Below, in pieces: positions 7,135-15,734 of a stretch of 64,000 nucleotides of DNA (its first letter is position 1; every line of letters starts with the position of its first letter). The notes under the pieces are model-generated. The model was not told where the DNA came from. It made no database searches and worked only from the letters and a program-made list of their open reading frames with translations. The translations under genes and the position numbers were made by a program. Source of the stretch: Hymenobacter jeongseonensis (GTDB lineage: Bacteria > Bacteroidota > Bacteroidia > Cytophagales > Hymenobacteraceae); contig NZ_JADQDQ010000005.1 of NCBI RefSeq assembly GCF_015694725.1, positions 248,001 to 312,000 on the forward strand, given 5' to 3'.

Positions 7135-8679
7135 ATGCCAAACGAAAGCAGCGACTCCGTATTTCAGTTGATAAAGTCACTAACACGCTCCGAAAAGCGA
7201 CACTTCCGCCTGTTTGCCAACCGCCAGGGTTCGACGGAGGGCCTGAAGTTCCTGCAGCTCTTCGATGCCTTCGACACGGCCGGACAGTACGACGAGGAAC
7301 GGGTGCTGGCCCAGGTGCCTGCCATCAAAAAAGTGCAGCTGGCCAACCTCAAGGCCAACCTTTACCGGCAACTGCTTTCGAGCCTGCGCATGTACCACGC
7401 CGGCCAAAACCTCGATATTCAGCTGCACGAGCAGCTCGACTACGCCCGTGTGCTGTACAACCGCGGCCTCTATCAGCAAAGCCTGCGCATGCTGGAGCGG
7501 GTGAAACTAACTGCCCAGCAGGCCGGCATGGCCCATATTGCCCTGCAGGCCCTCGACTTTGAGAAGCTCATCGAGGCCCAATACATCACGCGCAGCCTGC
7601 GGGGCCGGGCCGAGCAACTCTCTGCCGAAGCCCTGACGCTGGTGGAGCACGTCAGCCAGCAACACAAATTATCGAGCCTGGCGCTGCGCATGTACGGCTT
7701 TTACCTGCAAATTGGCCACGCCCGCAACCAAGCCGATTACGACCGGCTGACCACGTTTTTTCGAGGCGCTCTGGAAAACGTGGACATGTCAAATCCCGAC
7801 TTTTTTGAGGAGCTGTACTACTACCAGGCCCACGTGTGGTACCACACCATCACCCAGAATTTTGTGGCCTGCTACCGCTACGCCCAGAAGTGGGTCGATT
7901 TGTTTGAGCGCCACCCGGCCATGCGCGAGCAGCAAACCATGCTCTACCTCAAGGGCCTGCACAACCTCTTGATAGCCAGCTATAATTTGCTGTATTATAG
8001 CAAATTTATAAAGGTCCTGGATACCCTCGAAGCCTTCGCGGCTGACCCGGACCGCCGCTCTAATCCCAACATCGACGTGCTGCTGTTTCTCTACAGCTAC
8101 ACCAACCGGATAAACGCCTCTTTTATGCGCGGGCAATTCACCGAGGGCCTGGCCATTGTGCCGCCGCTGCTGGCCCACCTGGCGCAGTTTCAGCAGCAGC
8201 TCGACCCGCACCGCCTCATGGTGTTCTACTACAAAATTGCCAGCCTGTACTTCGGCAGCGGCGATTTCAACAAGGCCATCGAGTACCTCACCAAGATTAT
8301 TCAGTTCAAGGAAAGTGCCTTGCGCGAGGACATCCAGTGTTTTGCGCGCATCCTGAACCTGATTGCGCACTACGAGGCCGGGCGTGACGAGAGCTTGGAG
8401 TACCAGGTGAAATCGGTATACCGTTTCCTGGGCAAGATGAACGACCAGCAGCAGATGCAAGTCGCCATTTTTCAATTTCTGCGCTCGCTAGGCAACATGA
8501 ATCCCCAGGAATTGAAAAATGCTTTTGTAGACCTCAAAACCCAACTCACAATCATTGCCGCCAATCCCTTTGAACGGCGGCCATTTATGTACCTCGACAT
8601 CATTTCCTGGCTCGAAAGCAAGATTGAGAATCGGTCGGTTGAGGAAATCATGCAGCGCAAGTTCGCGCTATTGAAGTAG
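7135..8679 (+). CDS. Conserved hypothetical TPR-like helical protein
   Basis: This 514-residue, mostly helical cytosolic protein begins MPNESSDSVFQLIKSLTRSEKRHFRLFA, a type of N-terminus I associate with a Bacteroidota-specific family of unknown function. The body looks like a string of degenerate TPR-type helix pairs (ALDFEKLIEAQYI, LYFGSGDFNKAIEYLTKII near 377-396, YYQAHVWYHTITQNFVACYRYA). There is no signal peptide, membrane helix or catalytic motif. It stands alone, divergent from ilvE. A scaffold or regulatory role is plausible from the fold, but no function can be given. Start: ATG at 7135, the only good one. Confidence 0.85.
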   Translation: MPNESSDSVFQLIKSLTRSEKRHFRLFANRQGSTEGLKFLQLFDAFDTAGQYDEERVLAQVPAIKKVQLANLKANLYRQLLSSLRMYHAGQNLDIQLHEQLDYARVLYNRGLYQQSLRMLERVKLTAQQAGMAHIALQALDFEKLIEAQYITRSLRGRAEQLSAEALTLVEHVSQQHKLSSLALRMYGFYLQIGHARNQADYDRLTTFFRGALENVDMSNPDFFEELYYYQAHVWYHTITQNFVACYRYAQKWVDLFERHPAMREQQTMLYLKGLHNLLIASYNLLYYSKFIKVLDTLEAFAADPDRRSNPNIDVLLFLYSYTNRINASFMRGQFTEGLAIVPPLLAHLAQFQQQLDPHRLMVFYYKIASLYFGSGDFNKAIEYLTKIIQFKESALREDIQCFARILNLIAHYEAGRDESLEYQVKSVYRFLGKMNDQQQMQVAIFQFLRSLGNMNPQELKNAFVDLKTQLTIIAANPFERRPFMYLDIISWLESKIENRSVEEIMQRKFALLK

Positions 8680-9002
8680 GTGGTTGAGACTGTTTGAGAG
8701 GGCTCGGGTTGTGAAACCGTCATGCAGAGCGTAGTGAAGCATCTCGCTTGCCGGCAGTAATTAGTTGAAGCACGCGAGATACTGCGCTCGGCATGACGAG
8801 TGAGGAATCCGTGGTTTGACGTTGTACGCTTGACCTTTACAAAAACCTAATGTTTAAGGCATTACAGATAATTACAGAAGGCTAGAAATAGTAAAGCAGC
8901 GGGAAATATTTATTCACTGGCCGAATGCTGGCCGGTTCTTTAAATAACTGTGTGCAGTTGGCCGGTTTCACCCCGCTGCTCGCGCACGTCCCCGCTCCGC
9001 AT
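8680..9002. other. Intergenic region upstream of gltB
   Basis: It holds a degenerate palindromic repeat (8719-8797) and then an AT-rich stretch (8820-8950) likely to contain the gltB promoter, although no exact TAnnTTTG is seen. An in-frame ATG at 8925 could lengthen gltB by 26 residues, but it lacks similarity to family N-termini. Confidence 0.5.
8719..8797. repeat. Palindromic repeat family 1, degenerate copy
   Basis: The forward half at 8719-8747 (GTCATGCAGAGCGTAGTGAA, then GCATCTCGC) faces a shortened reverse half at 8774-8797 (GCGAGAT ... GCATGAC) that has lost six bases (GCTTCG). It sits between the gene at 7135 and gltB. Confidence 0.75.
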
Positions 9003-12000
9003 ATGACTTTCCACGCCCCGATACCATCCACCGACGCTCCGCAGGGCCTGTACCGCCCCGAATTTGAGCACGATGCCTGCGGGACCGGTTTCATCACCTA
9101 CCTCAACGGCCGCAAAACCCACCAGACCATCACCGACGCGCTGACCATGCTGGAAAACATGGAGCACCGCGGCGCCTGCGGCTGCGATGCCGACTCCGGC
9201 GACGGGGCTGGCCTGCTCATCCAGATTCCGCACTGGTTCCTGCTGGAAGAGTGCGTGGCGCTGAATATCCGCCTGCCCGAGCCGGGCAGCTACGGCGTGG
9301 GCTTCGCCTATTTGCCGAAGGACGAAAAGCTGCGCGAAGCCTGCCGGGAAGTCATTAACGGCGCGGCGGCGCGGCTGGGGTTTCCGCTGCTGGGCTACCG
9401 GCCCGTGCCGGTGAACCCGACCGGCATCGGCCCCACGGCGCTGGCGGCTGAGCCTGTGATGGAGCAGGTATTCTTCGGCCGGCCAGCGGGCATCACGAAT
9501 CCCGATGATTTTGAGCGCAAGCTGTACGTGCTGCGCCGCCTGATTTTCAAGACGGTGCGCGAGACGGTGACCGCTGCGATGGACGTGTTTTACTTTGCCT
9601 CGCTCTCGTGCAAAACCATTGTTTACAAGGGCCAGCTGACCACTTACCAGGTGCGCGGCTACTTCCCTGACCTGAGCGACGAGCGGGTGACGTCGGCGTT
9701 TGGGCTGGTGCATTCGCGGTTTTCCACCAACACGTTTCCGAGTTGGAAGCTGGCCCAGCCGTTCCGGTTTTTGGCGCACAATGGGGAGATTAATACGCTG
9801 CGGGGCAATCTGAACTGGTTTTATGCGGGCTTGCGCAGCTACGTGTCGCCGTACTTCTCGGCCGAGGAAATGGACATGCTGCTGCCGGTGGTCGATGCCG
9901 GGCAGTCGGACTCGGCCTGCCTCGATAACGTGGTGGAAATCCTGCTGCATTCGGGCCGCCCGCTGCCGCACGTGATGATGATGCTGGTGCCCGAAGCCTG
10001 GGACGGCAACACCCAGATGGACCCGCTCAAAAAGGCCTTCTACGAGTTCCACGCCACGTTTATGGAGCCTTGGGACGGCCCGGCGGCCCTGCTTTTCACC
10101 GATGGCAAGCTCATTGGGGCCATGCTGGACCGCAACGGCCTTCGCCCCCTGCGCTACCTCGAAACCACCGACGGCCGCGTGCTGGTGGCCTCCGAGGCCG
10201 GCGTGCTGGGCATCGACCCCGCCACCGTGGTGCAGAAAGGCCGGCTCCAGCCCGGCAAAATGCTGCTGGTGGATACCGTGGCCGGCCGCATCATCACCGA
10301 TGAAGAATTGAAGGCCCAGGCCGCCGGCCGCCAGCCCTACGGCGCGTGGCTGAACGAGTACCAGATTCAGCTCGACGAGCTGCCCGAACCGCGCCAGATG
10401 TTCACGGAGCTGGCCGCCGACTCCGTTTTCAAGTACCACCAAGTGTTCGGCTACACCCGCGAGGACATCGACGTGCTCATCACCCCGATGGCGCTGGAGG
10501 CCAAGGAACCCATCGGCTCGATGGGCGTGGATGTGCCGCTGGCCGTGCTTTCCGACCAACCGCAGCACCTGAGCAGCTACTTCAAGCAGTTTTTCGCGCA
10601 GGTCACCAATCCACCCATCGACCCCATCCGGGAGCGGCTGGTGATGAGCCTGGCCACTTTTCTGGGCAACAACGGCAACATTCTGGACGAGGACAAGCAC
10701 CACTGCCACTGCGTGGCGTTGCGCCAGCCCATCCTCTCCAACCTAGAGCTGGAGAAGCTGCGCAGCATCGACACCGGCATGTTCAACGCCAAGACTTTGC
10801 AAACCTATTTCCGGGCCGATGGCAAGCCCGGCGCGCTCGAAAACGGCCTCGCCCGCCTCTGCCGCTACGCCGAGGATGCGGTGAACGACGGGTTTGAAGT
10901 GCTGATTTTGTCGGACCGCGCCGTGGATTCGCTGCACGCGCCCATTCCTTCGCTGCTGGCCGTGTCGGCCGTGCATCACCACCTGATTAAACTCGGTTTC
11001 CGGGGTTCGGTGGGCTTGGTGGTGGAGGCCGGCGACGTGTGGGAAGTGCACCATTTCGCCTGCCTGCTGTCGTTTGGGGCCACGGCCATCAACCCCTACC
11101 TGGCGCTGGCCACCATCCGGACCATGCACGAGGCCGGGCAGTTCAACACCGCGTTGGACCACGCGCAGTTGAATTACAACTACATCAAAGCCGTGTGCGA
11201 CGGCCTGCTGAAGATTTTCTCGAAGATGGGGATTTCGACCTTGCAGAGCTACCACGGCGCGCAGGTGTTCGAGATTCTGGGCCTGAACCAGGCCGTGGTA
11301 GATGCTTATTTCTGCGGCGCGGTCACGCGCATTAGCGGGCTGGGGCTGGATGAAATAGCCCGCGAAACGCTCTACAAGCACTTTCAGGGTTTCAAAAGCA
11401 CCACGCCTGAGGAGCAGACTTTGCTGCCCGACGGCGGCCTCTACCACTGGCGGCGGCGAGGCGAGGCGCACATGTTCAACCCCGAAACCGTGCACCTGCT
11501 GCAACTGGCGACGCGCACCAACAACTACGCCACCTACCAGCGCTATGCGAAGCTGATTAATGAGCAGCCGGAGCGCATGTTCACCCTGCGCGGCCTGCTG
11601 GATTTCGCCCACCACCGCGACCCGATTGCGCTGGAGGAAGTAGAGCCGGCCGAGGGCATCATGAAGCGGTTTGCGACGGGTGCGATGTCGTTTGGCTCGA
11701 TTTCGCACGAGGCGCACAGCACACTGGCCATTGCCATGAACCGCATCGGCGGCAAAAGCAACACCGGCGAGGGCGGCGAGGACCCGCTGCGCTACGAGGT
11801 CATGGAAAACGGTGATTCCATGCGCTCGGCCATCAAGCAGGTGGCGTCGGCGCGCTTCGGCGTCACGGCCCACTACCTCACCAACGCCGACGAGCTGCAA
11901 ATCAAGATGGCGCAGGGCGCCAAGCCCGGCGAGGGCGGCCAGCTCCCCGGCCACAAAGTAGACGAGTGGATTGCCAAGGTGCGCCACGCCACGCCCGGCG

Positions 12001-13544
12001 TCGGCCTGATTTCGCCCCCGCCGCACCACGACATCTACTCCATCGAAGACCTGGCCCAGCTCATCTTTGACCTGAAAAACGCCAACCGCGCCGCCCGCAT
12101 CAACGTGAAGCTGGTTTCGAAGGCAGGAGTGGGCACCATCGCGGCCGGCGTCGCCAAGGCCCACGCCGACGTCATCCTGATTGCCGGCTACGACGGCGGC
12201 ACGGGCGCCTCGCCCATCAGCTCCATCAAGCACGCTGGCCTGCCCTGGGAGCTGGGCCTGGCCGAAGCCCACCAAACCCTAGTGCGCAACCAGCTCCGCA
12301 GCCGCGTGGTGCTGCAAGCCGACGGCCAGCTAAAAACCGGCCGCGACCTGGCCGTGGCCGCCCTTCTGGGGGCCGAAGAATGGGGCGTGGCCACGGCCGC
12401 ACTGGTAGCAGGAGGCTGCGTGATGATGCGCAAGTGCCACCTCAACACCTGCCCCGTGGGCGTGGCCACCCAAGACCCGGAGCTGCGCAAGCTTTTCACC
12501 GGCCAGCCCGAGCACATCGTGAACCTGTTCCGTTTCCTGGCCGAGGAACTGCGCGAAATCATGGCCGAGTTGGGTTTCCGCACCATCAACGAGATGGTGG
12601 GCCGCCCCGAATTCCTGAAAGTGCGCGAGGGCATCACCCACTGGAAAGCCCGCCACCTCGACCTGGCCGACATGCTGCACCCGGCCGTGAACATCTCCGG
12701 CGGCACCCTTTACCACAGCGAGGCGCAGGACCATGGCATCAGCGGCATCCTGGACTGGCAGCTGCTCGACCACGCCCAACCGGCCCTCGATGAGCAGACG
12801 CCGGTTTTCGCCGAGTTCGAGGTGCAGAACATCGACCGCACCATTGGCACGCTGCTCTCGAATGAGATTGCCAAGCGCTACCACGCCGCCGGCCTGCCCG
12901 ACAACACCATCAACTTCCGGTTCCGCGGCTCGGCGGGCCAGAGCTTTGGCGCGTTCAGCGTGCGGGGCTTGTCCTTCGCGCTCGAAGGAGAGGCCAACGA
13001 CTACGTGGGCAAGGGCCTGAGCGGCGCGCAGTTGGCCATCTTCCCCTCCCCTTCCGCGCATTTCGTGCCCGAGCAGAACATCATCATCGGCAACGTGGCG
13101 CTGTATGGGGCCACCTCCGGCACGCTGTTCGTGCGCGGCCAGGCCGGCGAGCGGTTTGCCGTGCGAAACTCTGGTGCTACCGCCGTAGTCGAAGGCGTAG
13201 GCGACCACGGCTGCGAATACATGACGGGAGGCCGCGCCCTCATCCTGGGCCAGACGGGCCGCAACTTCGCGGCCGGCATGAGCGGTGGCATCGCCTGGGT
13301 CTACGACCCCGAAGGGCTATTTCCCCAAAACTGCAACCCCGAAATGGTCGAGCTTGACCCACTCGACGACGACGACGAAGACCAGATTCGGGAGCTGCTG
13401 CGGAAGCACGTGGAACTGACGGGAAGTCAAGTGGCAGCGTTTCTGTTAGGAAACTGGAATGAGGAGGCCGGGAAGTTCGTGAAGGTGTTCCCGAGCGACT
13501 ATAAGAAGGTGCTGCAAAAGGCTCGGTATGCGGAGGTGGGGTGA
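9003..13544 (+). CDS. gltB: Glutamate synthase large subunit
   Basis: This 1513-residue protein uses glutamine, 2-oxoglutarate and reducing equivalents to make two glutamates. It has the usual order: an N-terminal class II glutaminase domain whose nucleophile is Cys26 in HDACGTGFI (a 25-residue propeptide is expected to be cleaved), a central domain, the FMN-binding synthase domain (AKPGEGGQLPGHKV, VGLISPPPHHDIYSIEDL, AGYDGGTGASPISS), the 3Fe-4S cysteines (CVMMRKCHLNTCPVG), and a C-terminal glycine-rich beta-helix. Start: ATG at 9003, which gives the expected short propeptide. The partner gltD follows, but the two are separated by a GIY-YIG gene and two palindromic repeats. Confidence 0.97.
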   Translation: MTFHAPIPSTDAPQGLYRPEFEHDACGTGFITYLNGRKTHQTITDALTMLENMEHRGACGCDADSGDGAGLLIQIPHWFLLEECVALNIRLPEPGSYGVGFAYLPKDEKLREACREVINGAAARLGFPLLGYRPVPVNPTGIGPTALAAEPVMEQVFFGRPAGITNPDDFERKLYVLRRLIFKTVRETVTAAMDVFYFASLSCKTIVYKGQLTTYQVRGYFPDLSDERVTSAFGLVHSRFSTNTFPSWKLAQPFRFLAHNGEINTLRGNLNWFYAGLRSYVSPYFSAEEMDMLLPVVDAGQSDSACLDNVVEILLHSGRPLPHVMMMLVPEAWDGNTQMDPLKKAFYEFHATFMEPWDGPAALLFTDGKLIGAMLDRNGLRPLRYLETTDGRVLVASEAGVLGIDPATVVQKGRLQPGKMLLVDTVAGRIITDEELKAQAAGRQPYGAWLNEYQIQLDELPEPRQMFTELAADSVFKYHQVFGYTREDIDVLITPMALEAKEPIGSMGVDVPLAVLSDQPQHLSSYFKQFFAQVTNPPIDPIRERLVMSLATFLGNNGNILDEDKHHCHCVALRQPILSNLELEKLRSIDTGMFNAKTLQTYFRADGKPGALENGLARLCRYAEDAVNDGFEVLILSDRAVDSLHAPIPSLLAVSAVHHHLIKLGFRGSVGLVVEAGDVWEVHHFACLLSFGATAINPYLALATIRTMHEAGQFNTALDHAQLNYNYIKAVCDGLLKIFSKMGISTLQSYHGAQVFEILGLNQAVVDAYFCGAVTRISGLGLDEIARETLYKHFQGFKSTTPEEQTLLPDGGLYHWRRRGEAHMFNPETVHLLQLATRTNNYATYQRYAKLINEQPERMFTLRGLLDFAHHRDPIALEEVEPAEGIMKRFATGAMSFGSISHEAHSTLAIAMNRIGGKSNTGEGGEDPLRYEVMENGDSMRSAIKQVASARFGVTAHYLTNADELQIKMAQGAKPGEGGQLPGHKVDEWIAKVRHATPGVGLISPPPHHDIYSIEDLAQLIFDLKNANRAARINVKLVSKAGVGTIAAGVAKAHADVILIAGYDGGTGASPISSIKHAGLPWELGLAEAHQTLVRNQLRSRVVLQADGQLKTGRDLAVAALLGAEEWGVATAALVAGGCVMMRKCHLNTCPVGVATQDPELRKLFTGQPEHIVNLFRFLAEELREIMAELGFRTINEMVGRPEFLKVREGITHWKARHLDLADMLHPAVNISGGTLYHSEAQDHGISGILDWQLLDHAQPALDEQTPVFAEFEVQNIDRTIGTLLSNEIAKRYHAAGLPDNTINFRFRGSAGQSFGAFSVRGLSFALEGEANDYVGKGLSGAQLAIFPSPSAHFVPEQNIIIGNVALYGATSGTLFVRGQAGERFAVRNSGATAVVEGVGDHGCEYMTGGRALILGQTGRNFAAGMSGGIAWVYDPEGLFPQNCNPEMVELDPLDDDDEDQIRELLRKHVELTGSQVAAFLLGNWNEEAGKFVKVFPSDYKKVLQKARYAEVG

Positions 13545-13550
13545 AAGAAC

Positions 13551-13634
13551 GTCATGCAGAGCGCAGCGAAGCATCTCGCGTGCTTCAACTAATTAATTGC
13601 TCCGAGCGAGATGCTTCGCTGCGCTCTGCATGAC
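13551..13634. repeat. Palindromic repeat family 1, copy left of the GIY-YIG gene
   Basis: Near-perfect inverted halves: 13551-13579 (forward, GCAGCGAAGCATCTCGC) and 13606-13634 (reverse), 26 bases apart. It begins 6 bases after the gltB stop and ends 29 bases before the GIY-YIG start. Confidence 0.9.
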
Positions 13635-13663
13635 GTTCTTGCGCTGCTCCAAAATGCCTATTT

Positions 13664-13969
13664 ATGTACGTCTACCTCCTCACTAATCCAAACCGCACAG
13701 TGCTTTACATCGGTGTCACCAGTAACCTGCCACGCCGGCTTGAAGAGCACAGTAATAACCTCGGTAACCACGGGAAATTCACCGGCCGCTACCAAGCCAA
13801 TCTACTTGTCTACTTCGAACTTCTTCCCGACCCTACGCAGGCTATTGCCCGCGAAAAAGAGCTGAAGGGCTGGAGCCGCGCCAAGAAAGAAAAGCTCATT
13901 ATCGGATTCAATCCCAAATGGGAAGCCATTGATTTGGATACTTGGACGGGCCCAGCCAATAATTTATAA
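13664..13969 (+). CDS. Small GIY-YIG nuclease family protein
   Basis: This 101-residue protein is a single GIY-YIG domain. It has YVYLLTN for the first motif, YIG at 15-17, PRRLEEH with the catalytic-type Arg near residue 25, the metal-type Glu in AREKELKGW near 63-71, and the WSRAKKEKLI stretch common to the UvrC/YhbQ-like small GIY-YIG proteins of Bacteroidota. It is a putative DNA-cleaving enzyme; substrate unknown. It sits between gltB and gltD, bracketed on both sides by copies of the same palindromic repeat (13551-13634 and 13983-14084), so the whole looks like an inserted cassette of about 530 bases. Start: ATG at 13664. Confidence 0.9.
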   Translation: MYVYLLTNPNRTVLYIGVTSNLPRRLEEHSNNLGNHGKFTGRYQANLLVYFELLPDPTQAIAREKELKGWSRAKKEKLIIGFNPKWEAIDLDTWTGPANNL

Positions 13970-13982
13970 ACAACCATAAGCC

Positions 13983-14084
13983 ATCATGCAGAGCGGAGCG
14001 AAGCATCTCGCGTGCAACCACTAATCCAATCGCAAGAAAAGAATTACTTCCGCACGCGAGATGCTTCGCTCCGCTCTGCATGAC
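13983..14084. repeat. Palindromic repeat family 1, copy right of the GIY-YIG gene
   Basis: Inverted halves at 13983-14011 and 14056-14084, both with the GGAGCGAAGCATCTCGC variant (G for C in the GCAGCG block, changed in both arms so that pairing is kept). It starts 13 bases after the GIY-YIG stop and ends 23 bases before gltD. Confidence 0.9.
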
Positions 14085-14107
14085 GTTCTAATACCACCTG
14101 ACATTCC

Positions 14108-15577
14108 ATGCCTAACCCCACCGGTTTCAAAGAATTCGCCCGCGAGTTGCCGCCCAAGGCCGCGCCGCGGGAGCGCGTGGCTCACAACCACGAATTTGTG
14201 GGCACTTACTCCGAAGGACAGCTCACCCAGCAGGCGGCCCGCTGCATGGACTGCGGCATTCCGTTCTGCCATTCGGGCTGCCCGCTGGGCAACATCATCC
14301 CCGAATTCAACGACGCCGTGCGCGAGGAGAAGTGGGAAGATGCTTACCAGATTCTTAGTGCCACCAACAACTTCCCGGAGTTCACCGGCCGCATCTGCCC
14401 CGCGCCGTGCGAGGCGGCGTGCGTGCTCAGCATTCACAGCAGCCCCGTGGCCATTGAGGAAATCGAGAAACACATCATCGAAATTGCCTTCGCGAAGGGT
14501 TACGTACAGCCCACGGCCCCGGTCCTGAAATCGGGCAAGACAGTGGCCGTGGTGGGCTCGGGTCCGGCGGGACTGGCGGCGGCGGCGCAGCTGGCCAAGG
14601 CCGGCCACACCGTTACGGTGTTCGAGCGCGACGACCGGCCCGGCGGCCTGCTCCGCTACGGCATCCCCGATTTTAAGCTGGATAAGTGGGTCATCGACCG
14701 CCGCATCGACCTGCTGAAGGAAGACGGCATCAGCTTCCGCTGCAACACCGAAATCGGCCGCGACTTGCCCTTTGCCCAGCTTACCCGCGACTTCCACGCC
14801 GTGGTGTTGGCCGGCGGGGCCAACGTGCCGCGCGACCTCGACATTCCCGGCCGGGAGCTGCCCGGCATCCACTTTGCCATGGACTACCTCACCCAGCACA
14901 ACCGCCGGGTGAGCGAGCTGGAATTGACGGATGCGCCCATCTGGGTGGAGGGCGAGGACGTGGTGGTTATCGGCAGCGGCGACACGGGCTCCGACTGCGT
15001 GGGCACGGCCAACCGCCAGCGGGCGCGCTCGGTCACGCAGTTCGCCCTCATGCACCAGCCCGGTGCCGAGCGCCCCGCCCACACGCCCTGGCCGCTGGAG
15101 CCGCACATTTTCCGCAGCAGCACCTCGCACGAAGAAGGCTGCCAGCGCTACTGGGGTATCAACACCAAAGAATTTCTTGCCGATGAGCACGGTCGCCTCC
15201 GGGCCCTGCGCGTGAGCGATGTGACCTGGGAAACCGACGTCATGGGCCGCCGCATCCGCTTCGAGGAGGTGCCCGATTCCGACCGCGAAATCCCCTGCCA
15301 GCGCGTGCTGCTGGCCTTGGGCTTCACCGGCCCCCGCGTGGATGGCCTCCTGAACGAGCTTGAAATCGACCTCGACCCGCGCGGCAACGTGCTGGCCGAC
15401 GACAAAACTTTCGTCACAAACCAGCCCAACGTTTTCGTGGCCGGCGACATGCGCCGCGGCCAGTCACTGGTCGTCTGGGCCATCTCGGAAGGCCGCGAAG
15501 CCGCCCGGCAAGTGGATTTGCTGCTGACGGGCAAGACCGCGCTATCAAGCAAAAATGCGGTGGGGATGTTTGCGTAA
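14108..15577 (+). CDS. gltD: Glutamate synthase small subunit
   Basis: This 489-residue flavoprotein passes electrons from NAD(P)H through FAD and 4Fe-4S clusters to GltB. Seen: N-terminal iron-sulphur cysteines (CMDCGIPFCHSGCPLGN near 46-62 and CPAPCEAACV near 97-106), an FAD-binding GxGxxG site (VAVVGSGPAGLAAA near 146), the NAD(P)H site (VVVIGSGDTGSDC near 286), and the C-terminal VFVAGDMRRGQSLVVWAI. The length is usual. Start: ATG at 14108, where MPNPTGFKEFAR fits the family. The palindromic repeat and GIY-YIG gene upstream mean it may need its own promoter or read-through from gltB. Confidence 0.97.
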   Translation: MPNPTGFKEFARELPPKAAPRERVAHNHEFVGTYSEGQLTQQAARCMDCGIPFCHSGCPLGNIIPEFNDAVREEKWEDAYQILSATNNFPEFTGRICPAPCEAACVLSIHSSPVAIEEIEKHIIEIAFAKGYVQPTAPVLKSGKTVAVVGSGPAGLAAAAQLAKAGHTVTVFERDDRPGGLLRYGIPDFKLDKWVIDRRIDLLKEDGISFRCNTEIGRDLPFAQLTRDFHAVVLAGGANVPRDLDIPGRELPGIHFAMDYLTQHNRRVSELELTDAPIWVEGEDVVVIGSGDTGSDCVGTANRQRARSVTQFALMHQPGAERPAHTPWPLEPHIFRSSTSHEEGCQRYWGINTKEFLADEHGRLRALRVSDVTWETDVMGRRIRFEEVPDSDREIPCQRVLLALGFTGPRVDGLLNELEIDLDPRGNVLADDKTFVTNQPNVFVAGDMRRGQSLVVWAISEGREAARQVDLLLTGKTALSSKNAVGMFA

Positions 15578-15670
15578 CGGCTATCATTGCGAGTGGAGCA
15601 TTCTGCGCATAAAAGCAGAGACGCAACGCGGCAGTCCATCCTGCAAATGCGACCAGCCAGATAATGCAAC

Positions 15671-15700
15671 AAGCCCCGGCATTCTACAATGTCGGGGCTT
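15671..15700. terminator. Bidirectional terminator between gltD and the convergent gene
   Basis: AAGCCCCGGCATT (15671-15683) pairs with AATGTCGGGGCTT (15688-15700), with one G-T pair and a 4-base loop. A T-rich stretch follows on the plus strand (ATTGTTTTAA). The stretch before it (15585-15660) looks like a decayed palindromic repeat (ATCATTGCGAGTGGAGCA). Confidence 0.8.
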
Positions 15701-15734
15701 ATTGTTTTAACGCTGATTAACTTAATACTCTTTA

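Noticed and set aside
8940..12275. Long minus-strand frames opposite gltB (589 and 510 codons)
   Set aside because: Shadow frames of a GC-rich gene; the gltB frame carries all known motifs and the shadows are Ala/Gly/His/Val-rich with no family features.
15589..15660. Possible further repeat copy after gltD
   Set aside because: ATCATTGCGAG and GTGGAGCA recall the repeat families, but pairing arms cannot be matched; treated as decayed sequence.
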